The notes under the pieces: model-generated
The model's database searches: none
The model's input: the letters and a program-made list of their open reading frames with translations, nothing else
What the model was told of the DNA's origin: nothing
Assembly (NCBI RefSeq): GCF_047553015.1
Contig: NZ_CP180212.1
Coordinates: 1,302,001 to 1,366,000 of the forward strand
Direction of reading: 5' to 3'
Origin: Carnobacterium_A sp047553015
Lineage (GTDB): Bacteria > Bacillota > Bacilli > Lactobacillales > Carnobacteriaceae
DNA: 64,000 nucleotides
In this document: positions 10,406-19,658 of the stretch, one piece after another
Layout of the letters: each line of letters begins with the position of its first letter
Numbering within the stretch: the first letter of the stretch is position 1
Made by a program: the position numbers and the translations under genes

Positions 10406-11236
10406 TTATTTTAAGCCGGAAACATTAAAGCCTTGTAAAATGTATTTTTGAAAAATCATAAAGATCAGAATAATTGGGACAACCATAAAGGTTGCACCAG
10501 CCATCTGTAAAGCGTAATTGGTCGCGTGTTGCCCTTGCAATAATTGTAGCCCAACAGATAATGTATAATATTTTTCATCACTGGCAATAATTAAAGGCCA
10601 AATAAATGAGTTCCAGCCTGCGATAAAGGTTAAAATCCCTTGTACGGCTAAAATGGGACGAGAAAGTGGCAAAATAATGCGGGTGAAAATATAAAATTCA
10701 CTAGCCCCATCTAAACGAGCCGCTTCTAACAATTCGTCCGAAATAGTCGACATGAACTGACGGAATAAAAAGATCCCAAAAGCGCCAGCTAAACCAGGTA
10801 AAACAATACCGGCTAGCGTATTGGTTAAACCAACTGAATTTAAAATCAAATAAACAGGGATCATTGTCACTTGACCGGGAATCATCATAGTGGCTAAGAC
10901 CATAATAAACAAATTATTTTTTCCTTTGAATTTATACTTAGCGAAACCATAGCCGGCCATCGCATTAAAGAATAAACCTAAGAATGAAAAAGCCGTAATA
11001 ATTAAAGTGTTTTTTAAATAAACACCAAAGTTCATTTTTACAAACAAGTCAGTAAAATTTTGAAAAGACCATTCTGCTGGCAATAATTTTGGATTTAATG
11101 AAACGATTTCTGCGTTTGTTTTGAATGAAGAAAGAATCATCCAAATAAATGGCAAAATGGTTATCAATCCTCCGATAAGAAGCACTGTACCCACGATGAT
11201 TTTTGTCCATCTAGTTGCTGCTTTATTGGATTTCAT
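10406..11236 (-). CDS. Sugar ABC transporter permease, MalG type
   Basis: Inner membrane channel subunit of a carbohydrate-uptake ABC transporter. The 276-residue protein has six predicted helices and the cytoplasmic EAA loop EAARLDGASEFYIFTRIILP near residues 178-197, which docks on the ATPase. It is 21 bases downstream of the partner permease. No ATPase gene occurs in the operon, so a shared MsmX/MsmK-type ATPase encoded elsewhere is likely (known for many Firmicute family 1 importers; inference here). Confidence 0.9.
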   Translation of the reverse strand: MKSNKAATRWTKIIVGTVLLIGGLITILPFIWMILSSFKTNAEIVSLNPKLLPAEWSFQNFTDLFVKMNFGVYLKNTLIITAFSFLGLFFNAMAGYGFAKYKFKGKNNLFIMVLATMMIPGQVTMIPVYLILNSVGLTNTLAGIVLPGLAGAFGIFLFRQFMSTISDELLEAARLDGASEFYIFTRIILPLSRPILAVQGILTFIAGWNSFIWPLIIASDEKYYTLSVGLQLLQGQHATNYALQMAGATFMVVPIILIFMIFQKYILQGFNVSGLK

Positions 11237-11257
11237 TTTTTTTGCTCCTTTCTTGAG

Positions 11258-12145
11258 TTACATTCCTGTATTTCCTTGTTTATTTTGTCCCCTAAATTGA
11301 ATCAAGGTCACAATAATGATAACTACAAATAAAATCAACGAACCGGCAGCGGCATATCCGAACTGATTCAACTGGAAGCCATTGCGGTAAAGGAATAAAG
11401 AAATACTCGTTGTACTGTTTAAAGGTCCACCTTGCGTCATCACTAACGGTTCTTCAAAGAATTGTAGCCAACCAATAATCGTGGTGACACTGACAAAAAA
11501 GATTGAGAATTTAAGCATCGGAATCGTAATAAATTGCAATTGTTGTCTTTTTGAAGCGCCATCTAGTCTAGCAGCTTCGTAATAGGCTTCTGGTATGCCT
11601 TGAAGGGCTGCTAAGAAAATTAACATATTTATTCCTAATCCACGCCATAAGGCTAAGACGATTAAAGAAAGCTTTGCGGTGGCCACGGTTTGTAACCAAG
11701 CAACCGGTCCTAATCCAACCAAATGCAACAGTTGATTAAACAATCCGACAGTTAAATTGGGGTTATATAAAAAGGTCCAAACAACTGAAACGGCGACAAT
11801 ATTTGTAATCGATGGAGAGTAAAAAACGAGTCTCATAAGAGAAAAGAATTTTCCTTCGCCAACATTGATCATAATGGCTAACCCTAGTGACAAGATTACT
11901 ACTAACGGAACCCCAATGATTACATAATAGAGCGTGTTTCCTGCAGCTTTACGAAAAATCGGATCAGATAAGATATTTTTATAGTTATCTATTCCAATAA
12001 ATTCAATCCGAGACCAATCTGCTAGACCAGCTAAACTTAAATCCGTAAAACTAATAAAAAGAGCAATCAGAATGGGTAGTATGGAAAATAGTAAGAGCAG
12101 GATAATGGCAGGTGAGATAAATAAATACGGTGCTTTTTTATTCAT
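11258..12145 (-). CDS. Sugar ABC transporter permease, MalF type
   Basis: Second membrane subunit of the oligosaccharide importer, 295 residues with six helices. The EAA loop EAARLDGASKRQQLQFITIP lies near residues 187-206. AAAGGATG precedes the ATG. It follows the binding-protein gene after a 118-base gap containing a hairpin that should reduce transcription of the permeases compared with the binding protein. It pairs with the downstream MalG-type gene. Confidence 0.9.
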   Translation of the reverse strand: MNKKAPYLFISPAIILLLLFSILPILIALFISFTDLSLAGLADWSRIEFIGIDNYKNILSDPIFRKAAGNTLYYVIIGVPLVVILSLGLAIMINVGEGKFFSLMRLVFYSPSITNIVAVSVVWTFLYNPNLTVGLFNQLLHLVGLGPVAWLQTVATAKLSLIVLALWRGLGINMLIFLAALQGIPEAYYEAARLDGASKRQQLQFITIPMLKFSIFFVSVTTIIGWLQFFEEPLVMTQGGPLNSTTSISLFLYRNGFQLNQFGYAAAGSLILFVVIIIVTLIQFRGQNKQGNTGM

Positions 12146-12203
12146 TTTTTGACATCCTTTCTATACAATCAAAGAAGAAATGAAACTAAATTTAATAAAA
12201 ACA

Positions 12204-12237
12204 GGATCAGAGCTTTGAAACTGGCTTCTCTGATCCT
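12204..12237 (-). terminator. Intra-operon attenuating hairpin between binding protein and permeases
   Basis: GGATCAGAG pairs with CTCTGATCC around a 15-base loop, and on the minus strand a U-rich run (GTTTTTATT) follows. Such partly read-through terminators commonly follow binding-protein genes so that the lipoprotein is made in excess over the permeases. Confidence 0.75.
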
Positions 12238-12263
12238 CATTTTAACAACTCAATCTTTATTCA

Positions 12264-13517
12264 TTATTTTAAGATACTTTTAGCCTTTTCATTGAACTGA
12301 TCCATTTTTTCTTGAATATCTGCGTCTCCAATACTGATTTCTTCAAATGCTTGTTTAAATTCTGCCGCAATTCTTTCCCATTCTAAAATTAAAGGCATGT
12401 GTTCTGAGCTTTCTAATTGTTCACCAAACGTTGCAATTTCTTCTGTTGATAAAGCTTCATTTTCCCAAGCTTTTGTAGCAGCAGGTAATGAGTTAGAGGC
12501 TTCAAAGAAAGCTAATTGATTTTCAGGAGTAGATAAAAACTCAATCAATGCTAAAGCATTTTCGTCATTTTCAGTCCCATCAAAAACAGCTAAGTTAGCA
12601 CCACCGGTGTTCGATAAGTTATTTTCTTTACCAGCAGGTAATACTGCTGTTGCCCATTCTCCTTCAATATCAGGAGCGTTTTCAGTAATCGCATTAATCA
12701 TCCAAGGTCCACTAATGAACATTGGAACGATTCCTGTGCCACCAAATGATTGAGAAATGTCTAAGCCTAAATCTTGTGCAGGGCTTGCGCCCTTTTGGAT
12801 TAAATTATTTAGGTAGTCAACACTTTCAACGAAAGGCTTCTCATCAAAGACCGGACTTCCATTTTTATCAAAAAGTTCTGATCCATTTTGTCTAGCAAAT
12901 GTAAAAGCAAAAGATTGATCGGCGACATCAACTGTAAAACCGTACATGTCGTCGCCACGTTTAGCTAATTTCATCGCTGCATCTTCTAATTCTTCCCATG
13001 TTTTTGGTGCTTGGTCATAACCGACTTCTTTTAATAAATCTGTGCGGTAATACAAGGCCCTTGTTTCTGTGTACCAAGGAACAGCATATGTTGCTTCATC
13101 AAATTCAGTCGTCGCAACGGCTCCATCAAAAAAGTTTTCAGGTTTTAAGGTGTCATTTGAAGCGACTTCATCAGAAATATCTCTTAACGCGCCAGCGTCC
13201 ACAAATTCTGGCATCCAAGTGGTTCCCATTTGAACCACATCAGGACCTTTACCAGATGCAACAGCAGTCAATAACTTATCGTGAGCGGAAGACCAAGGAA
13301 TACTTTGGACTTCGACTTCGATGCCAGATTGTTTAGTAAACTCATCTAGCAACGGTTTAATTTGTTCGTCTCCGTCTCCCATGAACCAAAAAGATACTGT
13401 CTCATCTGAAGAAGAATTTCCTTCACTTCCTGAGTTGCTACCTGAACAAGCTGATAGGATACCTACTGATAGTAGAGCGACTGCTCCTAATAAAGATTTT
13501 TTATGCCAATTTTTCAT
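12264..13517 (-). CDS. Sugar-binding lipoprotein of the importer (family 1 SBP)
   Basis: Extracellular solute-binding lipoprotein, first gene of the operon. The N-terminus has two lysine residues, a hydrophobic stretch and the lipobox LSAC with the acylated cysteine near residue 24. A Ser/Gly/Asn-rich linker follows and then a cluster B-type binding fold to residue 417, including aromatic residues such as the FWFMGDGD start of the mature domain. GGAGGCAACACAA precedes the ATG. By synteny with L. innocua Lin1841 the ligand is probably a beta-1,2-gluco-oligosaccharide (inference). Confidence 0.9.
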   Translation of the reverse strand: MKNWHKKSLLGAVALLSVGILSACSGSNSGSEGNSSSDETVSFWFMGDGDEQIKPLLDEFTKQSGIEVEVQSIPWSSAHDKLLTAVASGKGPDVVQMGTTWMPEFVDAGALRDISDEVASNDTLKPENFFDGAVATTEFDEATYAVPWYTETRALYYRTDLLKEVGYDQAPKTWEELEDAAMKLAKRGDDMYGFTVDVADQSFAFTFARQNGSELFDKNGSPVFDEKPFVESVDYLNNLIQKGASPAQDLGLDISQSFGGTGIVPMFISGPWMINAITENAPDIEGEWATAVLPAGKENNLSNTGGANLAVFDGTENDENALALIEFLSTPENQLAFFEASNSLPAATKAWENEALSTEEIATFGEQLESSEHMPLILEWERIAAEFKQAFEEISIGDADIQEKMDQFNEKAKSILK

Positions 13518-13544
13518 TTGTGTTGCCTCCTTTATATTTTTGGT

Positions 13545-13554
13545 GAAACGTTTC
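13545..13554 (-). promoter_or_regulatory. Operator palindrome GAAACGTTTC
   Basis: A perfect 10-base palindrome with the central CG typical of LacI-family operators lies just downstream of the -10, at or near the transcription start. A repressor there would block the operon promoter. The LacI-type gene at 3751-4704 is the likely binder. Confidence 0.7.
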
Positions 13555-13561
13555 TATAGAA

Positions 13562-13590
13562 AATATAACCTTTATTTAAAGTAAATGCAA
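13562..13590 (-). promoter_or_regulatory. Promoter of the beta-1,2-glucan operon
   Basis: On the minus strand a -35 TTGCAT and a -10 TATATT are separated by exactly 17 bases, about 45 bases before the binding-protein ATG. The -35 overlaps GTAAAACGCTTGCA (13587-13600), which matches the CcpA cre consensus at 11 of 14 positions. Catabolite control is therefore plausible. Confidence 0.75.
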
Positions 13591-13765
13591 GCGTTTTACA
13601 TAGGTTGTTCAAAAAAACTTATTTGACTCTCATTAAATAAAATAACTCTACATTCAAATTAACTTATTTCTTCTATATATCTTTTTTAAATAACACCTCC
13701 GACTTTATTAGCCAGATAATTTTATAAGATTGACTAAGACTTTATCAATTTAATTAAGCTAGATG

Positions 13766-13817
13766 TAAAAAAACGATTAAGAATCAAGAGTAAATCTTGT
13801 TTCTTAATCGTTTTTTA
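13766..13817. terminator. Terminator in the 13.6-14.0 kb gap
   Basis: AAAAACGATTAAGAA pairs with TTCTTAATCGTTTTT around a second short stem (CAAGA/TCTTG), with T-runs on both sides. The rest of the gap from 13600 to 14057 is AT-rich and shows no gene. Confidence 0.8.
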
Positions 13818-14057
13818 CTCGTTTCTATTTCTAATAACTGCATAAGTTGAATATTATCATTCCATTTTTACTATAAATTTATCATTGGCACCTATTTTAC
13901 TGACCGGGGTTTATCTCAATAGTTTACAATTCATTTTCGAACTTTATGGATAATCTTTAACAACTAGATATAATGAGTCATTTTCCACTAATAGGGTATC
14001 CTATGAAAGAAAAAACAAAGCAGCGAGAATTATTTCTCAAGTCTTTTAGAAAAGGTA

Positions 14058-15206
14058 TTACATTTCTTGTCTTTGTAAAAGTCTAATTAAATCATAATTT
14101 ACATAAACTTTATTTTTTTTCTTACTATGATCTACATCTAATAGCTTTAATTCAACTAATACGTTTAATCCCTTTCTTGCTGTTGTAACGGCAATGCCTA
14201 ATCTTTCTGCAACTTGGCTAACCGTTACGTATGGTTTTACGAATGTTGTAAACCAAATGTGGTTTACAATGCTAGCATCTTTATTGATTTTATCTAATCC
14301 CTTTGAAGCAAGAGCAGTAATACTTTCCAATTTTTTAAGCATAGATTCAGACATACGTTGACAAGCATCTAAGAAAAAATCAATCCAAGAGAACCAGTCA
14401 GGATCTTTACCCCTCACGCCATTCAAAAGATTGTAATACCTAATCCTTTCTTTTTCTAATTCTTCGCTTACAAAAAAAACCGGCTTATCAATTAGTTTAT
14501 CTTGCATAGTATTCAATACAATAAGAATTCTGCCCATTCGTCCATTACCGTCTAAAAAAGGATGGATTGATTCGAATTGAGCATGCATGATGGCAGTTTT
14601 AATCAAAGAGTCGGAAGTTTCATCAAGTAAAACTTCTGAGTCCTGATTGAATTCTTTTTCAAACGATCTATGTTTCTCAGAATTTATATAGTATTCAAGA
14701 TTAGTCATATAATCACCGATTTCATTAGCACCAATTGGAATATATACTGCATCTTTCATTCTCTTAGTTGGTCCTATAAAATTTTGAATACCTCGATAAT
14801 CGCCTGCCGAAGATGTTGTTCCACGAATGTCTTTACCCATAAGAACTTTATGAAGTTGCTTAATTAATCTAGAAGAAATGGGCATGCCATTTTTAATCAA
14901 TTCAATCCCCTCTGACAATGCCTCCATATAATTCTCAACTTCTACTACATCATTACTTTTATTTTTCTTTGTCGTTTCTTCAATCATATCTGCAAACGTT
15001 ACCTGCGTTCCTTCGATACGCGTTGATTGTACAGACTCTTTTAAAGTAAGCATCTGTATTAATTGGGAGTTAACCATAGAATGTTCTAATTCCGAATTCA
15101 GTTTGCCTATCGATGACTTAATTTTTGCTACCTTCTTATATAATTGTAGAGCTTGGGAAGTCGTTACAATTAGCGGTAATAGTCCTATTCCTTTAATTCC
15201 ACTCAT
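14058..15206 (-). CDS. Fic-domain protein with N-terminal inhibitory motif
   Basis: Fic-family enzyme that typically transfers AMP to a hydroxyl of a target protein. The catalytic loop HPFLDGNGRMG lies at about 213-223 and contains the His, acidic and Arg residues needed for transfer. An N-terminal STRIEG segment near residues 59-64 matches the inhibitory (S/T)xxxE(G/N) helix of class II Fic proteins, so the enzyme should be self-inhibited. A C-terminal winged helix-like region (VTVSQVAERLGIAVTTARKG) may bind DNA. I chose the ATG at 15206 because GGAGGT lies 6 bases upstream; an upstream start would add 26 residues. It is a paralogue of the gene at 47729-48853. The target is unknown. Confidence 0.88.
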   Translation of the reverse strand: MSGIKGIGLLPLIVTTSQALQLYKKVAKIKSSIGKLNSELEHSMVNSQLIQMLTLKESVQSTRIEGTQVTFADMIEETTKKNKSNDVVEVENYMEALSEGIELIKNGMPISSRLIKQLHKVLMGKDIRGTTSSAGDYRGIQNFIGPTKRMKDAVYIPIGANEIGDYMTNLEYYINSEKHRSFEKEFNQDSEVLLDETSDSLIKTAIMHAQFESIHPFLDGNGRMGRILIVLNTMQDKLIDKPVFFVSEELEKERIRYYNLLNGVRGKDPDWFSWIDFFLDACQRMSESMLKKLESITALASKGLDKINKDASIVNHIWFTTFVKPYVTVSQVAERLGIAVTTARKGLNVLVELKLLDVDHSKKKNKVYVNYDLIRLLQRQEM

Positions 15207-15404
15207 TTTTTTACCTCCAGTATTATTTAGACTAATAAAATCATTATCTGATTCTATTTGATTATAATTGACAATAAAAATCAAATAGAGTTATTTTCTT
15301 TTCATCTATGTCTAAACTAATTAGTGCTGTATGAAACTTTATATAGTGTATAAATTTATTTATATTATTTCAATAGACAAAAAAGCCCTTTATACTGAAC
15401 TCAG

Positions 15405-15703
15405 ATGACTCATCCAAGACCAATAAAAAGGACCAAACTCATAGATAACTATAAAACAAATTCTGCTTTCAATGAATGGTTTTCTTCAATCAAGTTAGAT
15501 TATTTACCAATCCCTATTCAAAAAAAGAGTGTTGACTTTGATAAATACCATAAGAAACTTAGTCTCTTTCAAGCTCTTTAACTTTTTCTTCATGGAATCA
15601 ATGACGAAAAAGAAAGTCTCAAAGAAATGGATGCGGCCTTTGTTTCAAAAGAACGTCAAAAAGAAATAGGCGTGACTAGTATCCGTTATTCCAACTTATT
15701 TTA
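15405..15703 (+). pseudogene. Relic of an IS4-type transposase (N-terminal part)
   Basis: Reading from ATG at 15405 gives MTHPRPIKRTKLIDNY, then an amino-terminal domain of IS4-like transposases interrupted by an in-frame TAA after FQAL (near 15579). It resumes with LFLHGINDEKES and AAFVSKERQKEIGVTS and ends at TAA near 15703. Only about 100 of the several hundred codons remain, so this is an old fragment. The family assignment is from memory of the motif pattern and is moderate. The remaining gap to 15857 holds no other gene I can support. Confidence 0.6.
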
Positions 15704-15856
15704 AAAAATTTACGTTTTTACTATAAGAAGGACTTGTCATTTATCCGGTTTCTCTTTTTATAACGACTATCTTATGACCCTGGTCAATTTACTTGAAATT
15801 TCTTTAATCTTCACTTGGAGTGAAGCTCTTAACTATCTGCACCATATTTTCGTTCC

Positions 15857-17422
15857 TTATTCCACGATCACTTTAAAATTCTGGTTGGTTTCTGCTTTAA
15901 TAACAGGATGCTTAACCAAGTAATCGGCAATCAACTCACTCATATCGGTTTGATTTTCACGAATAATTTTATCCGCTGAATACATTGCGTAATCCCCTCC
16001 GCCAACAGCGCGGTATTGGTTCAACGTAATATCGAGTTGATCTGCTGATTGTATCTCTTTTCCATGGTACTTGAATTCTACCACTCGTTCGCCAATCGGC
16101 CGTTTCGCATTGATTACATAGTCTATGCCTTCATACATATCGTAATTGTAGTATTGCGGTTTAGGATGAATAAAATTTGGATTAATGCCCACTGAACCGT
16201 CTTTTTCTGCTTTGAAATAAGCAGCTGATTGTTCTAACGCTGCCCTTAAGTCCGCTCCGGTCACACGCAAAACCGCTAGTGTATTGGGGTAGACATAATT
16301 GGTTACAACATTTCGCATTGTGATGGTTTCATTGAATCCTTTGCCTTCATTTACAAATAGCGCTGTGCCAGAAATATCTGTACCCGTAGCATCCATTTGA
16401 ACCTTTTGGATAAACTCGATATAAGGGTGCTCCACAGCTCGAACGCCATGCGAATCACGAATCCGCATATCGCCTTCGACTTTTCCAAGTGGTTGGTCTA
16501 GCCACTCATCAACCTCTCTAAATAGATGAACCAGTTCTTTTGATAGGCCTGCATCAGGAATCGCTGTCGCTGTAGTGACTAAACTGACTTCACTTTGTGT
16601 AACCGCATACACATTATCAGCGTTTTTTTCAATCGTCAAAACAATTTTCCCAATAGCTTCCCCTCGATAGCCTGGTTGAATAACCGGAATCCCATTTATT
16701 TTAGTCGCAATTAGGCGGTGCTGGTGTCCGGTGATTAACACATCGATACCAGGAACTTCGGTCGCTAATTGATACCCTTCATTTTCACCTGTTAACGGCT
16801 CAGTTACTTCACCTGTACTAATATCTTTTTCAAAACCACCATGGTAACTAACAACCACTACATCAGCTAGTTCTCTCAATTGTGGGACCCATTCTTTAGC
16901 TGTTTCGACAGCACTTTTAAACGTCAATCCTTTGATATAATCAGGGTGTTCCCAATTCGGAATATAGACCGTTGTTAGACCTAATACGGCTATTTTGAGA
17001 CCGTCTTTTTCAATAATTTCATAGGCTTTACCAAATGCTGGTTGACTCGCTTCATTCAAGATATTAGCCGAAAGAACAGGATAATGAGCCGCTGAAATAG
17101 CTTGACGCAGATAATTTTGTCCATAATTAAATTCGTGATTGCCAATAATCCCTACATCATAAGCCATCCTATTTAACACATTAGATAAATCATCCGGTTT
17201 CATTGCTCCGCGATGCTTTGCAATATAGTAACTCAAAGGCGAACCTTGAATAAAATCACCGTTTTCAACGGTCAATACAGGGCCCCTTGCTCGTTGTTTT
17301 TCTTTTTTCAAAACAGCTGCTACTTTAAGCGCACCGAAGGGCTTGTCTTCTTTTTTTGAACTAAAATTACACGGTCTGACATAACCATGTATATCGCTCG
17401 TTGCTAAAATGGTTAATTTCAT
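15857..17422 (-). CDS. Bifunctional metallophosphatase/5'-nucleotidase (UshA/YfkN type)
   Basis: Two-domain 5'-nucleotidase or cyclic-nucleotide phosphodiesterase of 521 residues. The calcineurin-like metal site is visible as SDIHG (about 9-13), NGDFIQG (about 53), GNHEFNYG (about 97), SYHGG (about 194) and GHQHR (about 232). A C-terminal 5'-nucleotidase domain from about 310 carries the substrate loop region YDMYEGIDY. There is no signal peptide and no sortase signal, so it is probably cytoplasmic, unlike UshA. AAAGGATTTG precedes the ATG. It is monocistronic. The substrate could be nucleotides or another phosphoester. Confidence 0.88.
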   Translation of the reverse strand: MKLTILATSDIHGYVRPCNFSSKKEDKPFGALKVAAVLKKEKQRARGPVLTVENGDFIQGSPLSYYIAKHRGAMKPDDLSNVLNRMAYDVGIIGNHEFNYGQNYLRQAISAAHYPVLSANILNEASQPAFGKAYEIIEKDGLKIAVLGLTTVYIPNWEHPDYIKGLTFKSAVETAKEWVPQLRELADVVVVSYHGGFEKDISTGEVTEPLTGENEGYQLATEVPGIDVLITGHQHRLIATKINGIPVIQPGYRGEAIGKIVLTIEKNADNVYAVTQSEVSLVTTATAIPDAGLSKELVHLFREVDEWLDQPLGKVEGDMRIRDSHGVRAVEHPYIEFIQKVQMDATGTDISGTALFVNEGKGFNETITMRNVVTNYVYPNTLAVLRVTGADLRAALEQSAAYFKAEKDGSVGINPNFIHPKPQYYNYDMYEGIDYVINAKRPIGERVVEFKYHGKEIQSADQLDITLNQYRAVGGGDYAMYSADKIIRENQTDMSELIADYLVKHPVIKAETNQNFKVIVE

Positions 17423-17637
17423 TCAAACAAATCCTTTCGAATAGATTTTATGTCGCTTATTTGACTAGCATCACTATTAAAATAACTTGATCTATCCGTT
17501 AAAGAATAGTTGGATAAAATTGCATGAGTCTTTTATTGATTGTATCTGAATTAGACTAAATTTGAAAGTATAATCATTAGTCTATTTTCTCAACTCACTT
17601 ATGATTAATGTTAGTGTTGTTTATTCTTTTTATGCGC

Positions 17638-17643
17638 TATAAT
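17638..17643 (+). promoter_or_regulatory. Probable -10 TATAAT of the 104-residue protein gene
   Basis: A consensus TATAAT lies about 35 bases before the TTG start. A TTGTTT at 17617-17622 is a possible -35 but the spacer is 15 bases, shorter than ideal. Confidence 0.45.
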
Positions 17644-17678
17644 AAAACTACGTTACTTTACAAAAGGGGACGATTAAA

Positions 17679-17993
17679 TTGGCTTGTTACACATTTGGAA
17701 TGCTCAGTAAAAAAACAGTAGAAATCGATCAAGATACCCTCTTTATCAAAGGGACGATTACCAATCAAGTGGCATTAAATCTAGCTGATATAAAAGCAGC
17801 GTACATTGTTGCCGCCTCTTTGACTAGAAATGGAACAGTTTACTTTAGTACCACCGGTAAAGACGCACCAAATGCTACTCTAGCTAAAGAAGGGTTTATC
17901 TATACAAAAAAACAACTAAAAGATGTCCATTCCTTACTAGCAGAGTCAGGGATTAAAGCGATTTATTCTGATCATACAATGGAACCATTTTAA
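17679..17993 (+). CDS. Conserved-looking 104-residue protein, function unknown
   Basis: I do not recognise this family. The start is a TTG with AGGGGA 8 bases upstream; the next ATG is seven codons later and lacks a ribosome site. The protein is a small, probably cytosolic beta-rich domain (KTVEIDQDTLFIKGTI, then ADIKAAYIVAA), somewhat like a PH-fold sensor, and ends with a helix and a short acidic tail. No signal peptide or membrane segment. It is followed after 54 bases by a lipoprotein gene in the same direction, possibly co-transcribed. Confidence 0.65.
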   Translation: MACYTFGMLSKKTVEIDQDTLFIKGTITNQVALNLADIKAAYIVAASLTRNGTVYFSTTGKDAPNATLAKEGFIYTKKQLKDVHSLLAESGIKAIYSDHTMEPF

Positions 17994-18047
17994 ACCATTT
18001 TTTTAGAAAAGTAGTCGGTATAAATTTTGATGAAGAGAGGCATAAAT

Positions 18048-18452
18048 ATGAAAAAATGGATAGTAAGCTTTATCGCTGTCACCTTTTTAGCTGGATGCGG
18101 TGTTGAAACTCCAAAAGAAAGTAGTAGTGAAACAGATACTACAAAAGACAAAACCATTCTTTATTCTGGAACGGTCATCGATTTTGGTGAAACCCATACT
18201 GATGGATTATTTGTATCGGACTTAACTCCATTAGACTCCACAGAAGCCGCTTCTTTTGATGAAGTGATCTTATTAACCGAAGAAGTCTCTTTAGTGGATC
18301 AACAATCAGGTGAACGTATCCGTCCGTCCGAACTAGTAAACGGGGACACCGTTCAAGTTACACTCGGTGAATATGCACCAGTCACACTGTCTTTACCGCC
18401 TCAGATTGCTGGTATAGGAATTGTGAAAATTGAAAAAATAAGCAACCAATAA
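18048..18452 (+). CDS. Small lipoprotein, function unknown
   Basis: The 134-residue protein begins MKKWIVSFIAV and has a lipobox LAGC with cysteine near residue 17. A Ser/Glu/Thr linker and a compact beta-rich domain of about 95 residues follow; the SELVNGDTVQV phrase resembles OB-like or DUF3221-type extracellular domains (weak). GAGAGG lies 7 bases before the ATG, which favours this start over the upstream TTG at 18027. It would be anchored on the outer face of the membrane. It ends at a shared terminator opposite the pilus operon. Confidence 0.75.
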   Translation: MKKWIVSFIAVTFLAGCGVETPKESSSETDTTKDKTILYSGTVIDFGETHTDGLFVSDLTPLDSTEAASFDEVILLTEEVSLVDQQSGERIRPSELVNGDTVQVTLGEYAPVTLSLPPQIAGIGIVKIEKISNQ

Positions 18453-18470
18453 ACATTCATTTTCCCAACT

Positions 18471-18518
18471 AAAATACCCCTATTACACTAAGTTTCTATT
18501 TTGTAGTAGGGGTATTTT
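18471..18518. terminator. Bidirectional terminator between convergent genes
   Basis: AAAATACCCCTA pairs with TAGGGGTATTTT around a ~20-base loop containing a further short stem. It separates the lipoprotein gene from the converging pilus operon, which ends at 18565, and serves both. Confidence 0.85.
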
Positions 18519-18564
18519 AAGTGTAAAAAGCACCTCGTTTGCCTCTATTTAAGCTAGTCGCTTT

Positions 18565-19122
18565 TCACTCTGTTTTCTCAAAATTTGCTACATGATAAAA
18601 CAATTCAAAAGTAAATTTACCAGTGTAAGACGTCTCATCGAGCTTTTCAAAACCAAAAGAATAAATATTCCATACTCGATCTAGTGTTTCTAATTCTTCG
18701 ATAAGTGCTTGAATATTTTTTGCTGAGGTGCCTGTCAGGTCAACTTCATAGCTACTTTTCTTAAAACTTTCATCAAATCCTTCAATTGATTGAGGTTCTC
18801 CCACACGCACAACCTGCTGTATCTCGATGTTTTGTTTGGTAGCAAGCCGCTCTAAAGCAACCAACTCTTGACTGACCCTTTCGCTTTCAGGTAAAAATGA
18901 CCACGTTTTTTCATATTTTAGTCTGTAATCCTCTAGTAAGTCTGCTTTTGGTGGATAAGCAGCTTCCAAATTGGTTTGTCTCTCCACTTGCTGAGTTGTA
19001 AGATTCGCTCTTGCTTTAATTGGATTGAGATAGGTTATCTGCCCGAATATGGCTATTCCTAAAATGATGACTCCAAATAAAAAAACTAGTATAAATGATA
19101 GACGATTCCATTTTAGCTTCAT
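18565..19122 (-). CDS. pilO: Type IV pilus assembly protein PilO
   Basis: Last gene of the pilus operon. The 185-residue protein has one N-terminal membrane helix (about 10-30), a coiled-coil segment rich in Thr, Gln and Arg, and a C-terminal ferredoxin-like domain. That is the usual PilO layout. PilO pairs with PilN at the extracytoplasmic face to connect the PilM ring with the rest of the machine. Sequence alone is weak; position after PilM and PilN and the 4-base overlap with pilN decide the call. Confidence 0.75.
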   Translation of the reverse strand: MKLKWNRLSFILVFLFGVIILGIAIFGQITYLNPIKARANLTTQQVERQTNLEAAYPPKADLLEDYRLKYEKTWSFLPESERVSQELVALERLATKQNIEIQQVVRVGEPQSIEGFDESFKKSSYEVDLTGTSAKNIQALIEELETLDRVWNIYSFGFEKLDETSYTGKFTFELFYHVANFEKTE

Positions 19123-19658
19123 AACAGATTCTCCTTCACTATAGTTGTTTCATCAATTTCCAACCATAGTTCAACGATTGATCCTGCTCCATCAAGTTTA
19201 TTCTCCATACGTATCAAATGAACATCCGAGATAAATTCTACTGTTTTAAATTTTTCAACCGTATTAGCAAGTTCTTTAGTTGTCAAACCTTCTACTATTA
19301 AAGTGACTTGATTCAATTCATTTTTATTAAAAATAGTCACCTGTTGCTTTGCATCCGGAATTTGTTCAAGGATAACTTTCGTTACGTAAGCTATAGGGTA
19401 TTGTTTTGCTTTGAAAGCAACTTTATTCTCAACTGCTTTCTGCGTAAGTTGGACATATTTTTGCATTTCTTTTGAAGTGTCCAAATTTTCTTGTTCAGCT
19501 TGAAGCCACTCTTTGTTCTGTTTTTCTGTGTTCGTATAGTGTGCCTGCATTGAGAAAAAATAAAGACCTAATAAAATAAGCAAAAAAAGAAACATACCAG
19601 TAAGGAGATAGGGAAGAAAGTTTTTCTGTTTTTTTTCAAAAAAATTAACTTCAAACAT
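19119..19658 (-). CDS. pilN: Type IV pilus assembly protein PilN
   Basis: Bitopic membrane protein of about 179 residues. The cytoplasmic N-terminus MFEVNFFEKKQKN contains the short PilM-binding NFF-like segment. A membrane helix (about 15-37) and a coiled coil follow, then a small alpha/beta domain. I chose the ATG at 19658 because AAGGAGG lies 9 bases upstream; the longer open frame starts within pilM. It overlaps pilM by 8 and pilO by 4 bases, so all three are translationally coupled. Confidence 0.8.
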   Translation of the reverse strand: MFEVNFFEKKQKNFLPYLLTGMFLFLLILLGLYFFSMQAHYTNTEKQNKEWLQAEQENLDTSKEMQKYVQLTQKAVENKVAFKAKQYPIAYVTKVILEQIPDAKQQVTIFNKNELNQVTLIVEGLTTKELANTVEKFKTVEFISDVHLIRMENKLDGAGSIVELWLEIDETTIVKENLL

